Notes: a model not told the origin generated them from the sequence alone. A stretch of 64,000 bases of DNA from Streptomyces chartreusis NRRL 3882 (GCF_900236475.1 NZ_LT963352.1:8031001-8095000); one strand, 5' to 3'. Positions 33,834-43,372 are shown, counted from the first letter of the stretch. Numbers and translations are program-made.

Positions 33834-35498
33834 ATGAGCAGTGCGACCCCCGTCCCCGTCTCCCCACCTGCCCGGCGTCTCCCGCTGGCGGGCGTGCTGC
33901 GCGTCGGCCGTCCCTCGGACATCTGGTTCAAGCCCGCGCTGAGCGTGGTCGCGGCGATCGCCCCTCCCAACCTCACCCTGCTGGCGCTCGGCCGGCTCGA
34001 CCTGGCGATGTACACGATGGCCGGATCCCTGTGCGCGCTGTACGCGCACAACCGGCCCTACGCCGCCCGGGCCGGAGCCCTGGTGTGGGTGGTGCTCGGC
34101 ATGCTCGGCGGGCTCGCCGTCGCCCTGGTCGCGGCCTCGCTCACGGGCAGCGCCGTGGTCCTGGTCACCGTCGGCGCTCTGCTGGCCGCCGCGCAGAAGG
34201 TGCTGTGCGACGCGACCCGTGTCGGGCCACCCGGCCATGTCGTCCTCACGTTCGTCAGCTCCGCCTCGCTGTTCGTGCCGCAGACCCTCGCCCAGGTCCC
34301 CGGCCATCTGGCGTTGGCCGCCGCGACGGGTGTCTGGGCCTGGCTGGTCTGCATGGCCCCCGCGCTGGTCCGCCCGCACGGGCCGGAGCGCCGCGCCACC
34401 GCCGCCGCGCTGAAGGCCGCCGCCGCGTACGCCGACACGGGCGGCACCGGCGAGGGCCAGGCCCGGGCCCGCGCCGCGGGCTACGCCGCCGTACAGGCCG
34501 CCTGGCAGTCGCTGTCGTCCACCAGCGCCCGTTCCCGCACCCGGCGCGCGCTCGAACGGCTCGTCGTCCGTGCCGAGGTGGCCCTCGCCGCGCCGGCGGA
34601 GGCGGACGCCGGCCGTCTGCGGGCGTGGGCCGGCGCGCTGCGCGGTACCGGGCCCGTCCCGCAGGCCGGGCTGCCGCGGGCCGCCGCCGACGAACTGCTC
34701 GGTGTCGACACGGCCCGCGGGCTCTGGGCGCGGCTCGGCCCGCTGACTCCGCTCGCCGTACGCACCGCACTCGGCTGCGCGCTCGCCGGCTACGCCTCCC
34801 TGGCCCTCGGTATCGGCCGCCCCTACTGGGCCCTGGTCACCGCCGCCTCGCTCTACCAGGCGAACATCGCCCTGACCTGGAGCCGGGCCGTCCAGCGCGT
34901 GGTGGGCAACGTCGCCGGAGTGCTCGTCTTCGCGGCCGTCGTGCCGCTCGCGCACCTGGGCCAGGCGGCCCTCGTGGTGTGCTGCCTCGCGTTCAGCTTC
35001 GGCGCCGAGCTGCTCATCAGCCGCAACTACTGGCTGGGCAGCGTCTGCGTGACCCCCATGGCCCTGCTCGTCACCGAGTTCGCCGGGTACCGGGAGCCCG
35101 GCGAGCTGATGACCGAGCGGCTCGTGGACACGGTCGTCGGCGCCCTGGTCGGCTTCGTCGCCGCAGTGGCCGTCACCAACCGGCGTGCGGGCGACCGCGT
35201 CGAGCGCGCCCTCACCGCCGCCGACCGGGCCCGCGAGCGCACCGCCCGCCTCCTGGCCGAGCCGCACCCCGACGCCGCCGCCCTGGGAGCCGCCCGTCGC
35301 GGCCTCGCCGTCGCCCTGGCCGATCTGCGCGCCACCGCCGACGCGGCGGCCGGCGAATGGTGGCAGCGCGCCCTGCCCCAGGAGCGGGTCGTACTCGCCG
35401 AACAGTCAGGACACCGTACGCTCGCCGCGACGGCACGACGCCAGGGGCTGCTCCCGGACCGGGGCACGGACACGCAGACGGAGGACGCACGGCCATGA
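33834..35498 (+). CDS. FUSC-family transporter
   Basis: Seen: 554 residues from ATG 33834. No ribosome binding site is visible, so the message may be leaderless. Two FUSC halves: helices at about 35-175 (LSVVAAIAPPNLTLLALG, MYTMAGSLCALYAHN) and at about 300-440 (VRTALGCALAGYASLALGIG, RPYWALVTAASLYQANI), then a cytosolic helical tail. Known: exporters of aromatic acids or other weak acids. It ends in an ATGA overlap with the MarR gene, so efflux of a phenolic ligand sensed by MarR is likely. Confidence 0.87.
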   Translation: MSSATPVPVSPPARRLPLAGVLRVGRPSDIWFKPALSVVAAIAPPNLTLLALGRLDLAMYTMAGSLCALYAHNRPYAARAGALVWVVLGMLGGLAVALVAASLTGSAVVLVTVGALLAAAQKVLCDATRVGPPGHVVLTFVSSASLFVPQTLAQVPGHLALAAATGVWAWLVCMAPALVRPHGPERRATAAALKAAAAYADTGGTGEGQARARAAGYAAVQAAWQSLSSTSARSRTRRALERLVVRAEVALAAPAEADAGRLRAWAGALRGTGPVPQAGLPRAAADELLGVDTARGLWARLGPLTPLAVRTALGCALAGYASLALGIGRPYWALVTAASLYQANIALTWSRAVQRVVGNVAGVLVFAAVVPLAHLGQAALVVCCLAFSFGAELLISRNYWLGSVCVTPMALLVTEFAGYREPGELMTERLVDTVVGALVGFVAAVAVTNRRAGDRVERALTAADRARERTARLLAEPHPDAAALGAARRGLAVALADLRATADAAAGEWWQRALPQERVVLAEQSGHRTLAATARRQGLLPDRGTDTQTEDARP

Positions 35499-36160
35499 CG
35501 GCGACGGATGGACCATCGCCCAACGGGGGCGGGCCGGGGGACGGCCCGGAGCCGACGACGGGGGCTTACGGGGCCTCTGCGGCCGGAGGGAGCCCGGGCG
35601 GTGAGACCCCTGCTGCCGGAGGGGCCCCGATCGGTGCGGACCCCGGCGGTCACCGGCAGGGCGACACCGTCGCCGCCGTCGTCCGGCAGTGGCAGGCCGT
35701 TCATCCCGGGCTCGACACCGGGCCGATGGAGATCATCGGGCGGATCAACCGTTGCGCCGCCCTCCTTCAGCAGGCCGAGGACGCGCCGCTGCGCAGGGCG
35801 GGGCTCAGCCGGCCCGAGTTCGATCTGCTCGGCGCGCTGCGCCGCACCGGGCACGAGCTGACGCCCGGGGAGCTGGCCCGGGAGACCTTCTCCTCGGGCG
35901 CCGCCGTCACCAAGCGCCTCAAGCAGCTGACCGAACGGGGCCTGGTCGAACGCCGCGGCGACACCCGCGACCGCCGTGTCGCCCACCTCCGCCTCACCGA
36001 CGCCGGACGCGAACTCGTGGACGGCGTCCTGCCCGCCCAGCTCGCCTACGAGACCGCCGCCCTGTCCGGCCTGGACGCCCCCGGGCAGGGCGAACTGGCC
36101 GCCCTGCTCGGAGAGTTGCTCGCCCAACTGGAGGGCCGCCTGGGCGCGCTGCGGAGCTGA
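35495..36160 (+). CDS. MarR-family regulator with a Gly/Pro-rich N-terminal extension
   Basis: Seen: 221 residues from ATG 35495, overlapping the FUSC stop (ATGA). The first 65 residues are low complexity (Gly, Pro, Thr, Ala), longer than in usual 140-160 residue MarR proteins. The wHTH is LSRPEFDLLGALRRTGHELT and SSGAAVTKRLKQLTERGLV, and the wing is RRGDTRDRRVAHLRLTDAG. Known: MarR proteins are released by phenolic compounds. Inferred: controls its own operon through the palindrome at 33799. Confidence 0.9.
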   Translation: MTATDGPSPNGGGPGDGPEPTTGAYGASAAGGSPGGETPAAGGAPIGADPGGHRQGDTVAAVVRQWQAVHPGLDTGPMEIIGRINRCAALLQQAEDAPLRRAGLSRPEFDLLGALRRTGHELTPGELARETFSSGAAVTKRLKQLTERGLVERRGDTRDRRVAHLRLTDAGRELVDGVLPAQLAYETAALSGLDAPGQGELAALLGELLAQLEGRLGALRS

Positions 36161-36211
36161 GCCGTCCACCGGCGGCGGCCGGCTCGGGCCGCAGCAAGCC
36201 CGGGCCACGGG

Positions 36212-37264
36212 TCAGAGCACCTCGTGTGCCGTGCGGCGGTGCGTGGAGCGGCGGTCCTCGATGGCAGGCCAGCGGTCGCCGTAGATGTTCCGGGTGATGG
36301 CCGGCTCGCGGACGAAGTCGTGCGGGAAGCCGAGCGGCACCGCGCTCACCTGGTCGAGGCGGGCGAGGGCGTCCGCGTCGAGACGGACGTCGACGCTGCC
36401 CAGATTGTCGGCGAGCTGGCTCTCCTTGGTCGCCGCGATGATCGGGACCACGTTGCCCGGCCGGGCCAGCAGCCAGGCCAGCGCCACCTGGGCCGGACTC
36501 CAGCCGCCCTGCTCGGCGACCTCCAGGACGGCACTGATCACCGCCTCCTCGCGCGGGTCGACGTCACCGCCCGTGGCGCCCAGCCGTCCCGCCTCGCCCC
36601 TGCGGTACTTGCCGGTGAGCTTCCCGGCCGCGAGCGGTGCCCAGGCCAGCACCGCCAGGTCGAAGGCCCGGGCCTGGGGCAGCAGTTCGCGCTCCGGGGT
36701 CCGCTCCAGCAGGCTGTAGCGCAGTTGCGAACCGGCGAACGCGGTCCAGCCCCGCAGCTCCGCCAGCGTGTTGGCCTGGGCGATCTCCCAGGCCGGCCAG
36801 TCCGAGACACCGACGTACAGCACCTTGCCCGTGCGGACGAGGTCGTCCAGGGCCCGCATGACCTCCTCGACGGGCGTGAAGTTGTCCCGGGCGTGCACCC
36901 ACAGCACGTCCAGCCGGTCGGTGCGCAGCCGCTGAAGGCTCGCCTCCACCGACTGGACCAGGTTCTTGCGGTGGTTGCCCGCGGCGTTGACGTCGCCGTC
37001 GCGGATCCCGCAGGTGTACTTGCTGGCCAGCACGAACGTGTCGCGCCGGCCCTGCAGCAGCTCACCCAGGATCCGTTCCGAGCTGCCGTCGGTGTAGTTG
37101 TTGGCGGTGTCGATGAAGTTGCCGCCCGCCTCCGCGTAAGCGTCGACGATCCGGGCGCTGGCCTCCTTGCCGGCGCCCCAGCCCCAGTCGTCGCCGATGG
37201 TCATCGCGCCGAGGCTCAGCTCGCTCACGCGCAGACCGGTCTTGCCGAACAGTGTGTAACGCAC
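36212..37264 (-). CDS. Aldo/keto reductase
   Basis: Seen: 350 residues from GTG 37264 with GGAGGG upstream. Catalytic tetrad residues of the family are visible: Asp and Tyr in GNFIDTANNY, Lys in VLASKYTC, His in LDVLWVHARD. The NADP-binding end has IAATKESQLADNLGSV. Known: NADPH-dependent reduction of aldehydes and ketones in the cytosol. The substrate cannot be told. Convergent with the MarR gene. Confidence 0.92.
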   Translation of the reverse strand: MRYTLFGKTGLRVSELSLGAMTIGDDWGWGAGKEASARIVDAYAEAGGNFIDTANNYTDGSSERILGELLQGRRDTFVLASKYTCGIRDGDVNAAGNHRKNLVQSVEASLQRLRTDRLDVLWVHARDNFTPVEEVMRALDDLVRTGKVLYVGVSDWPAWEIAQANTLAELRGWTAFAGSQLRYSLLERTPERELLPQARAFDLAVLAWAPLAAGKLTGKYRRGEAGRLGATGGDVDPREEAVISAVLEVAEQGGWSPAQVALAWLLARPGNVVPIIAATKESQLADNLGSVDVRLDADALARLDQVSAVPLGFPHDFVREPAITRNIYGDRWPAIEDRRSTHRRTAHEVL

Positions 37265-37358
37265 GGTCTCTTCCCTCCGGGCAGGTCGTCCGCCCGACGC
37301 TAGAAGCTGGAGCGCACTTCAGCGCAAACCACGGCCCCGGCGGTCACACACCGTCGCC

Positions 37359-38120
37359 TCAGCCCTCCTCGCCCGCCCCGTACACGCCGAACATGGCCCC
37401 CTGCGGGTCCCGCAGCACCGCGATGCGCCGACCGCCGGGCAGGGAGGTGGGGACCATCAGGACGTCGCCCAGCTGCTGGACGACGGCGGTCGTGGCGTCC
37501 ACGTCCGCCACGGCGAAGTACGGCAGCCAGTGCGCCGGGACCTCGGGCGGGAACTTGTCGTCCATCGTCACCATGCCGCCGAAGTCCGCCCCGCCGACGC
37601 CCCACTGGGTGTACCGCTCCGAGGCCTTGACGGTCCAGCCGAACACCCGGCCGTAGAAGGCCACGGCCTGCTCGGGGCCCCTGGTGTACAGCTCGGCCCA
37701 GCCCAGCGAACCGGGCGCGTTGAACAGCCCGGCGCCCGGGAAGGTCCCCGCCTGCCACAGCTGGAACACGGCACCGGTCGGGTCGGCGGCCACCGCGAAC
37801 CGGCCCGCGTCGAACACGTCCGTCGGGCCGAACAGCACCGTCCCGCCCGCCTCGGTCACTTCACGCACGGCGGCGTCCGCGTCGGTCACCGCGAACGCCA
37901 CGTTCCACGCGACCGGCTGCGATGGCTGGTACAGCGGGGCGAGCGCGGCGACGGCCGCGTCCCCGAGGTGGGCGACGGTGTAGCCGCCCGCCTCCTGACG
38001 CGGGTCCGTCTCGGGCCGCCAGCCGAACAGCCTCGTGTAGAACCGCTGGGCCGCCTCCAGGTCGGTGGTCCCCAGCTCGGTCCAGCAGGGCCCGCCGGTC
38101 ACCGGTGCGTCGAGCTTCAT
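37359..38120 (-). CDS. Two-domain VOC (glyoxalase/bleomycin-resistance fold) protein
   Basis: Seen: 253 residues from ATG 38120 with GGAAGGA 7 bases upstream. Two VOC halves: residues 8-120 (PCWTELGTTDLEAAQRFYTRLFG ... RFAVAADPTGAVFQLWQ, in pieces) and 135-245 (LGWAELYTRGPEQAVAFYGRVFG ... IAVLRDPQGAMFGVY). The pattern resembles the mycobacterial CFP30B type. Metal-ligand Glu/His positions are only partly kept, so enzyme activity is uncertain. Divergent from the GNAT gene at 38299. Confidence 0.88.
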   Translation of the reverse strand: MKLDAPVTGGPCWTELGTTDLEAAQRFYTRLFGWRPETDPRQEAGGYTVAHLGDAAVAALAPLYQPSQPVAWNVAFAVTDADAAVREVTEAGGTVLFGPTDVFDAGRFAVAADPTGAVFQLWQAGTFPGAGLFNAPGSLGWAELYTRGPEQAVAFYGRVFGWTVKASERYTQWGVGGADFGGMVTMDDKFPPEVPAHWLPYFAVADVDATTAVVQQLGDVLMVPTSLPGGRRIAVLRDPQGAMFGVYGAGEEG

Positions 38121-38298
38121 GGCGTTCCTTCCGCAGGGAGTCCCCGGGCATGAGCCCCTCCAGCACGCTAAGCCGCAGCCCGTCGTCCCTGCCATCCGGG
38201 GAAACCCACTGGTGTGCCGCACCGGCCCCGGCATACCCTCGTCCCCGTACCGCACCGCGTGGCGGCCTCCAGCTCCTTCACCTGCCCGGAGGTCTCCC

Positions 38299-39234
38299 AT
38301 GCCCGCGCTCGAGGTGCGCCCCTTCCGCCGAGCCGACCGCGACCAGCTGACCGACCTGGTCAACATGCACGTCGCGGCCGTCGTCCCCCGCGTCTCCGTC
38401 TCCGTGAACACCGTCCTCAGCGACCTGGAACGGCAGCCCGGAGAATTCATCACCGACCCGTGGGTGGCCGAGCGGACGACGCTCGTGGCCGAGCAGCGCG
38501 ACTGCGTCGTCGCCGCGGCCCACCTGCTGCGCTACCGGGCCGACGCCGCGGTCGGCGAGTCCTACCGGGACGCCGCGGAGATCAATTGGTTCGTGTGCCG
38601 TCCGGCGGCCTCCTTCTGGCCGGACGCCGACCAGGCCGCGGACCTGCTGATGCGTGAGTGCCTGGCCCGGTGCGCCCGCTGGAACGCCCGCGTCCGGTAC
38701 GCCGACGGCGCGCTGCCCGCCCCCCTCGTCTACGGGCTGCCCCGCAACTGGCCGCACATCCGGGCCGTCTACGAACGCGCGGGCTTCCAGCACGTCGGGG
38801 ACACCGAGGTCATCCTGATCGCCCGGGTGGCCGACCTGCCGGAGCCCGAGCCCCGGCCGGGCGTCACGATCGAGCGCACGCTGGGGGAGTGCGGCACCCG
38901 CTTCACCGCCCGCGCCGGCACCCGCGCCCTCGGCTTCGTCGAGATCGACACGGCCCTGGCCCGCCCGGAACGCCACGCCCGTGCCGCCGGCCTGGCCGAC
39001 ATCGGCAACCTGCACATCGACCCCGCGCAGTACGGCACCGGTCTGGAGCGCCGGCTGCTCGCCGGGGCCGCGGACTGGCTCCGCCTGTGTGGCGTGGACC
39101 GGCTCGTCGCCTACGAATCCGCCGCCGACAGCACCATGCTCGACCATCTGACGGGCGCGGGCTTTCGCGAACTGACCCGCACCGACCGGGGCTGGGAGCA
39201 CCGCCCCGGAGGGCCTCAGATGCCCGGCCGGTAG
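38299..39234 (+). CDS. GNAT N-acetyltransferase, tandem domains
   Basis: Seen: 311 residues from ATG 38299 with GGAGG 6 bases upstream. The first GNAT unit is residues about 3-175, with HIRAVYERAGFQHVGDTEVIL as its C-terminal motif. The second is about 185-300, with ADIGNLHIDPAQYGTGLERRLL (acetyl-CoA loop region) and LDHLTGAGFRELTR. Known: such double units often keep only one active site. The substrate is unknown. Its end overlaps the convergent VOC gene by 19 bases. Confidence 0.85.
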   Translation: MPALEVRPFRRADRDQLTDLVNMHVAAVVPRVSVSVNTVLSDLERQPGEFITDPWVAERTTLVAEQRDCVVAAAHLLRYRADAAVGESYRDAAEINWFVCRPAASFWPDADQAADLLMRECLARCARWNARVRYADGALPAPLVYGLPRNWPHIRAVYERAGFQHVGDTEVILIARVADLPEPEPRPGVTIERTLGECGTRFTARAGTRALGFVEIDTALARPERHARAAGLADIGNLHIDPAQYGTGLERRLLAGAADWLRLCGVDRLVAYESAADSTMLDHLTGAGFRELTRTDRGWEHRPGGPQMPGR

Positions 39235-39608
39235 CGCATCGGGTGGTCCGCCGGGACCTCCACCAGCACGATCGGCGTCCCGTCCGGATCCGCGATCCAC
39301 ATCTCGACCAGCCCCCAGGGCTCCTTCACCGGCGGCCGTACGATCACCACGCCCTTCGCCCGCAGCTCCTCCTGCGCCGCCGCCGCGTCGGCGACCTGGA
39401 GCCACAGGCGCGTGACAGGCGCCGGTGGGGTATCGGACCGGCCGGAGACCTCCAGGAAGCCACCGCCGAGGAAATAGACCGTCCCACGGTCCGGCCCCGT
39501 ACCGAACTCCCGGTACACGGCGAGCCCGAGCTGTTCGCCGTAGAAGGCACGGGACCGCTCGGGGTCGGTGGGACGGAGCAGGATCCGGCTGCTGAGTACA
39601 TGCACCAT
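39216..39608 (-). CDS. Single-domain VOC protein
   Basis: Seen: 130 residues from ATG 39608. Glyoxalase fold: SSRILLRPTDPERSRAFYGE, VYFLGGGFLEVSG, LWLQVADAAAAQEELRAKG and EMWIADPDGTPIVLVEVP, where the final Glu is a usual metal ligand. Known: dioxygenases, glyoxalases or drug-binding proteins. No substrate evidence. It lies head to head with the GNAT gene at 39679, 70 bases apart. Confidence 0.88.
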   Translation of the reverse strand: MVHVLSSRILLRPTDPERSRAFYGEQLGLAVYREFGTGPDRGTVYFLGGGFLEVSGRSDTPPAPVTRLWLQVADAAAAQEELRAKGVVIVRPPVKEPWGLVEMWIADPDGTPIVLVEVPADHPMRYRPGI

Positions 39609-39678
39609 GCAGCGGAGCCTAGTGGTGCAGTTACTCTCATCCCTGCCCGAGCGCGCCACCGAACGGAGACGTACGCCC

Positions 39679-40218
39679 ATGGACACCGACGCCACCGGAC
39701 TGACCTTCCGCGATGCCACGGACGCCGACGTGGACGAGCTGGTCGCATTGATCGAGTCGGCGTACCGGGGCGACGCGAGCCGAGTCGGGTGGACCACCGA
39801 GGCGGACATTCTCCAAGGGCAGCGGACCGACCCGGAGGGGGTGCTGGCCGTCATCAAGTCGCCCGACGGCCGGCTGCTGACGGTGGAGCGGGCGGGGCGG
39901 ATCGTCGCCTGCTGCCAGCTGGAGCACCGGGGTGACCACGCCTACTTCGGGATGTTCGCGGTCAGTCCCCGGCTCCAGGGCGCCGGCCTCGGCAAGGTGA
40001 TCATCGCGGAGGCGGAGCGGCAGGCCCGCGAGACGTGGGGCGCGACGGAGATGCACATGACCGTGATCTCCGTACGCGAGGACCTCATCGCCTGGTACGA
40101 GCGGCGCGGCTACCGCCGTACGGGACGGACGACCCCGTTCCCGTACGGCGACGAGCGCTTCGGCATCCCGCAGCGCGACGACCTGAAGTTCGAGCTGCTG
40201 ATCAAGGAGCTCGCCTAG
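39679..40218 (+). CDS. GNAT N-acetyltransferase
   Basis: Seen: 179 residues from ATG 39679, with GGAGA 9 bases upstream. Acetyl-CoA binding pattern FAVSPRLQGAGLGKVIIAEAE (in part Q-x-x-G-x-G/A), and the C-terminal MTVISVREDLIAWYERRGY typical of GNAT. Known: transfers acetyl from acetyl-CoA to an amine; the target is unknown. Convergent with the GDPD gene. Confidence 0.9.
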   Translation: MDTDATGLTFRDATDADVDELVALIESAYRGDASRVGWTTEADILQGQRTDPEGVLAVIKSPDGRLLTVERAGRIVACCQLEHRGDHAYFGMFAVSPRLQGAGLGKVIIAEAERQARETWGATEMHMTVISVREDLIAWYERRGYRRTGRTTPFPYGDERFGIPQRDDLKFELLIKELA

Positions 40219-40250
40219 GGGACACCCCGTGGCCGGGTCCCCCCTGGCCA

Positions 40251-40934
40251 CTACGCCGTGAAGCGGCCCGTGCGCTTGATGTCCGGGTGGTCGGTGGTCG
40301 CGCCGTCCAGGCCGAAGGCGCGGACGAGACGCAGATGGTCCTGCGTGTTGACCACCCAGCCGATGATCCTCAGGTCGGCCTTGCGGGCGCGCTCCACGAT
40401 CTCCAGGGTGAGCCGGCGGATGTTCAGGCAGACGGTCTCGGCACCGGCCTCGACGGCGCGGTCCACGATGTCGGTGCCGTAGCGGCTGGCGATCAGCGCG
40501 GTGCGCACACCCGGCACCAAGGGCTTGATCTCGGCGATCGCCTCGTCGTGGAACGAGGACACCTCCACCCGGTCGGCCAGCCCGCGCCGGTTCATCACCT
40601 CGGCCAGCGCCCGCGCCGCCTGCACGTCCTTGATCTCCGCCTGGAGCGGCGCCTGCACGGCCTCCAGGACCTCCTCGAAGACCGGTACCCGCTCGCCCCG
40701 GCCCGCGTCCAGGGCCCGCAGCTCGGCGAGGGTCTTCTCGGCGATCGGCCCGCTGCCGTCGGTCGTGCGGTCCACGTCCGTGTCGTGCATCACGACGAGC
40801 GCGCCGTCCTTGCTCAAATGCAGATCGAGTTCGATGGCGTCGAGGCCGGCCTCCTGCGCGGCGACGAAGGACCGGAGGGTGTTCTCGGGTTCCACACCCA
40901 TGACTCCGCGGTGACCGATGGTGAGGAAGTTCAA
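40251..40934 (-). CDS. Glycerophosphodiester phosphodiesterase (GDPD)
   Basis: Seen: 227 residues from TTG 40934 with GAAGAGAG 9 bases upstream; no ATG or GTG lies near in frame. Catalytic motif HRGVMGVEPENTLRSF (His, Arg, Glu), metal and second His in ELDLHLSKDGALVVMHDTDVDRTT (shown in pieces), LQAEIKD, and C-terminal WVVNT. Known: hydrolyses glycerophosphodiesters to glycerol-3-phosphate and alcohol. There is no signal peptide, so it is cytosolic. Divergent from the DUF6421 operon. Confidence 0.93.
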   Translation of the reverse strand: MNFLTIGHRGVMGVEPENTLRSFVAAQEAGLDAIELDLHLSKDGALVVMHDTDVDRTTDGSGPIAEKTLAELRALDAGRGERVPVFEEVLEAVQAPLQAEIKDVQAARALAEVMNRRGLADRVEVSSFHDEAIAEIKPLVPGVRTALIASRYGTDIVDRAVEAGAETVCLNIRRLTLEIVERARKADLRIIGWVVNTQDHLRLVRAFGLDGATTDHPDIKRTGRFTA

Positions 40935-41183
40935 TTCGCGACTCTCTTCCGTCGACAGGCGGCACTGGGGGCCTGACGGCCCCCCTGACCGTATCGCCTG
41001 TACCCGCCCTGTGCAGAGGGTGAGGGCATGGTCGGCGCGCGTGCGGGCACAAGCATGGTCGACAGGAAAAAGTGCGGTGAAGGCCGGGGTAGGGCAGGAT
41101 ATTTTCCCGAGGTAGCCCTTGCTGGGAGGAACCTCGTGTGTATACGGTCGGGTTACGCGAGATTCTCCCGTGGAAGGTGGGAC

Positions 41184-42581
41184 ATGACGGAAATTCTTGT
41201 GCAGGTGGGTTCGGAGGAGCGGGTTCCTCCCGTGGCCAGGGTGGCGGACCACCCGGCATGGCCCGTGCTCAAGGATGCCGTGGAGCGGATCCGGCCATGG
41301 CAGTCCAAGGACGGGTCGATCGACTTCGACGCCGACGGCGCGCCCGACCCGGCCGACGCCGAGCTCGCCGTCCGCCAGGTCACGGACGCGGTCCTGGAGC
41401 TCTCCCCGCTGCTCCCGCACGACCGCGCCTACCACGAGGCCCTGGCCAAGGACCTGACCCGGTGGGCCGACGGCGGCTTCCAGGTGCCCGACTTCCTCGA
41501 CTCGCTGCTGGCCTTCCAGCCCGCCGCGAACCGCGCGGACGGCCTCCAGCACCTGGTCGTCTTCCCGATGTACACGCAGAACGGCAATCCGGACCGCAAC
41601 CTCGAAGCGGTCGTGCTGCGCATGGTCTGGCCGGACTGGCTGGCCGAGCTGGAGCGCACCCGCTACGACAACCCGCTGTTCTGCGGCATCAAGTTCGAGG
41701 ACTTCACGGCGGGCTACGACACCAACTCCGCCGTGCTCTTCCCCGAGACCATCGCCGTGCGCGAGGCCCCCGAGCGGTTCAGCTGGGGCGGCATCTTCTG
41801 CGACCGTGAGGCCGCCCGCTTCCGCCGCGTCACCGACGCCGCCGTCGAGATCCTCGGCCTGGAGCTGCCCGAGGACATCGCCGCGATGGTCCACGACCAG
41901 AAGCGCTGCGAGGAGGCGTTCGTCCTGTGGGACATGGTCCACGACCGCACCCACAGCCACGGCGACCTGCCGTTCGACCCGTTCATGATCAAGCAGCGCC
42001 AGCCGTTCTGGATGTACGGCCTGGAGGAGCTGCGCTGCGACCTCACCGCCTTCAAGGAGGCCGTGAAGCTGGAGAAGGACGGCGTCCCGCAGGCCCGTGA
42101 CGTGCAGGTCGCGGTCCTCTTCGACCGTATGTTCCGCTTCCCGGTCACCGGTGAGCGCGTGCGCAACTACGACGGCCTCGGCGGCCAGCTCCTCTTCGCC
42201 TACCTGCACAAGCACGACGTCGTCCGCTGGACCGACAACAAGCTGTCCATCGACTGGGAGCGCGCCCCGCAGGTCACCAACGAGCTGTGCGCCGAGATCG
42301 AGCAGCTGTACCGCGACGGCATCGACCGCCCCAAGCTCGTCCACTGGTTCGCCGGGTACGAGCTGGTCTCCACCTACCTCGCGCCGCACCCGGGCTCGAA
42401 GTGGGCCAAGGGACCCGAGGCGCTGGACGTGACGCAGCCGCCGCGGAAACTCGTCGATGACGTGCTTCCGGACGAGTTTCCGCTGAGCATGTTCTATGAG
42501 GCACTGTCCAAGAAGCTGAAGAACGTGATCGCCTCCACCAAGGGCATCACGGCGGACGGCGCCGAGCGGATCGCCGCGTGA
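41184..42581 (+). CDS. DUF6421 family protein
   Basis: Seen: 465 residues from ATG 41184 (GGAAGGTGGGAC upstream). Mostly soluble, with conserved-looking stretches LQHLVVFPMYTQNGNPDRN, FSWGGIFCDREAARFRRV, HDQKRCEEAFVLWDMVHDRTHSHGDLPFDPF (in pieces; His-rich and acidic, possibly a metal site) and WMYGLEELRCDLTAF. The HDRTHSHGDLPF segment resembles a short metal-binding motif, but I know no characterised relative. First gene of a translationally coupled operon with an SDR oxidoreductase and threonine aldolase, which suggests amino-acid or beta-hydroxy-acid chemistry. Confidence 0.85.
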   Translation: MTEILVQVGSEERVPPVARVADHPAWPVLKDAVERIRPWQSKDGSIDFDADGAPDPADAELAVRQVTDAVLELSPLLPHDRAYHEALAKDLTRWADGGFQVPDFLDSLLAFQPAANRADGLQHLVVFPMYTQNGNPDRNLEAVVLRMVWPDWLAELERTRYDNPLFCGIKFEDFTAGYDTNSAVLFPETIAVREAPERFSWGGIFCDREAARFRRVTDAAVEILGLELPEDIAAMVHDQKRCEEAFVLWDMVHDRTHSHGDLPFDPFMIKQRQPFWMYGLEELRCDLTAFKEAVKLEKDGVPQARDVQVAVLFDRMFRFPVTGERVRNYDGLGGQLLFAYLHKHDVVRWTDNKLSIDWERAPQVTNELCAEIEQLYRDGIDRPKLVHWFAGYELVSTYLAPHPGSKWAKGPEALDVTQPPRKLVDDVLPDEFPLSMFYEALSKKLKNVIASTKGITADGAERIAA

Positions 42582-42622
42582 GCGATCGGCGAAGCCAGAA
42601 CACTGCTCAGGAGGCGAAGACC

Positions 42623-43372
42623 ATGGCGGGGAACGGGGCGCTCAGCGGCGCGGTGATCGCGGTGGCCGGAGCGGGCGGGCCCGCGGGCCGGGCCGCGCTG
42701 CTCAGGCTGGCCGAGGCGGGGGCCACCGTCATCGGCTCGGACAACGACCCGGAGCGGCTGGCGGAGGCGGTGGACGCGGCGAGCTACGCGACCGGCGGCG
42801 CCACCGTCACCGGTGACACGGTCGACCTGCTCGACCTGCGGGCCACCCGCGACTGGGCCACCCGCATCGAGAAGGACTTCGGCCGCGTCGACGGCCTGGT
42901 CCATCTCGTCGGCGGCTGGCGCGGCAGCGAGACCTTCACCCGGACCAGCCTCGACGACTGGGACTTCCTGGAGATGCTGCTCGTGCGTACCGTGCAGCAC
43001 ACCTCCCTGGCCTTCCACGAGGCACTCCAGCGCAGCGACCGCGGACGGTACGTGCTGATCAGCGCGGCGGGCGCCAGCAAGCCCACCGCGGGCAACGCCG
43101 CGTACGCCGCCGGCAAGGCGGCGGCCGAGGCGTGGACGCTGGCCATGGCCGACTACTTCCGCAAGGCCGGGGGCCCCGAGGGCCCGACCTCGGCGGCTAC
43201 GATCCTGGTGGTGAAGGCACTGGTGCACGACGCCATGCGCGCCGACCGCCCCAACGCGAAGTTCGCGGGCTTCACCGACGTCAAGGACCTGGCCGAGGCC
43301 ATCACCGGCATCTGGGAGAAGCCCGCCGCCGAAGTGAACGGAAACCGTCTGTGGCTCACCGAGAAGCCGTGA
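42623..43372 (+). CDS. SDR-family oxidoreductase
   Basis: Seen: 249 residues from ATG 42623 with AGGAGG 8 bases upstream; an in-frame GTG at 42578 overlaps the previous stop but has no own site. The cofactor loop is VAVAGAGGPAGRAAL, a change from the usual TGxxxGxG. The catalytic part is VLISAAGASKPTAGNAAYAAGKAA with Tyr and Lys; Ser is near VLISAAG. Known: NAD(P)-dependent oxidation or reduction of hydroxy groups. It ends in a GTGA overlap with the threonine aldolase gene. Confidence 0.9.
   Translation: MAGNGALSGAVIAVAGAGGPAGRAALLRLAEAGATVIGSDNDPERLAEAVDAASYATGGATVTGDTVDLLDLRATRDWATRIEKDFGRVDGLVHLVGGWRGSETFTRTSLDDWDFLEMLLVRTVQHTSLAFHEALQRSDRGRYVLISAAGASKPTAGNAAYAAGKAAAEAWTLAMADYFRKAGGPEGPTSAATILVVKALVHDAMRADRPNAKFAGFTDVKDLAEAITGIWEKPAAEVNGNRLWLTEKP

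Noticed and set aside
36159..36185. Terminator between MarR and aldo/keto reductase
   Set aside because: Only a 6-bp stem GAGCCG/CGGCTC with a long loop; too weak to call.
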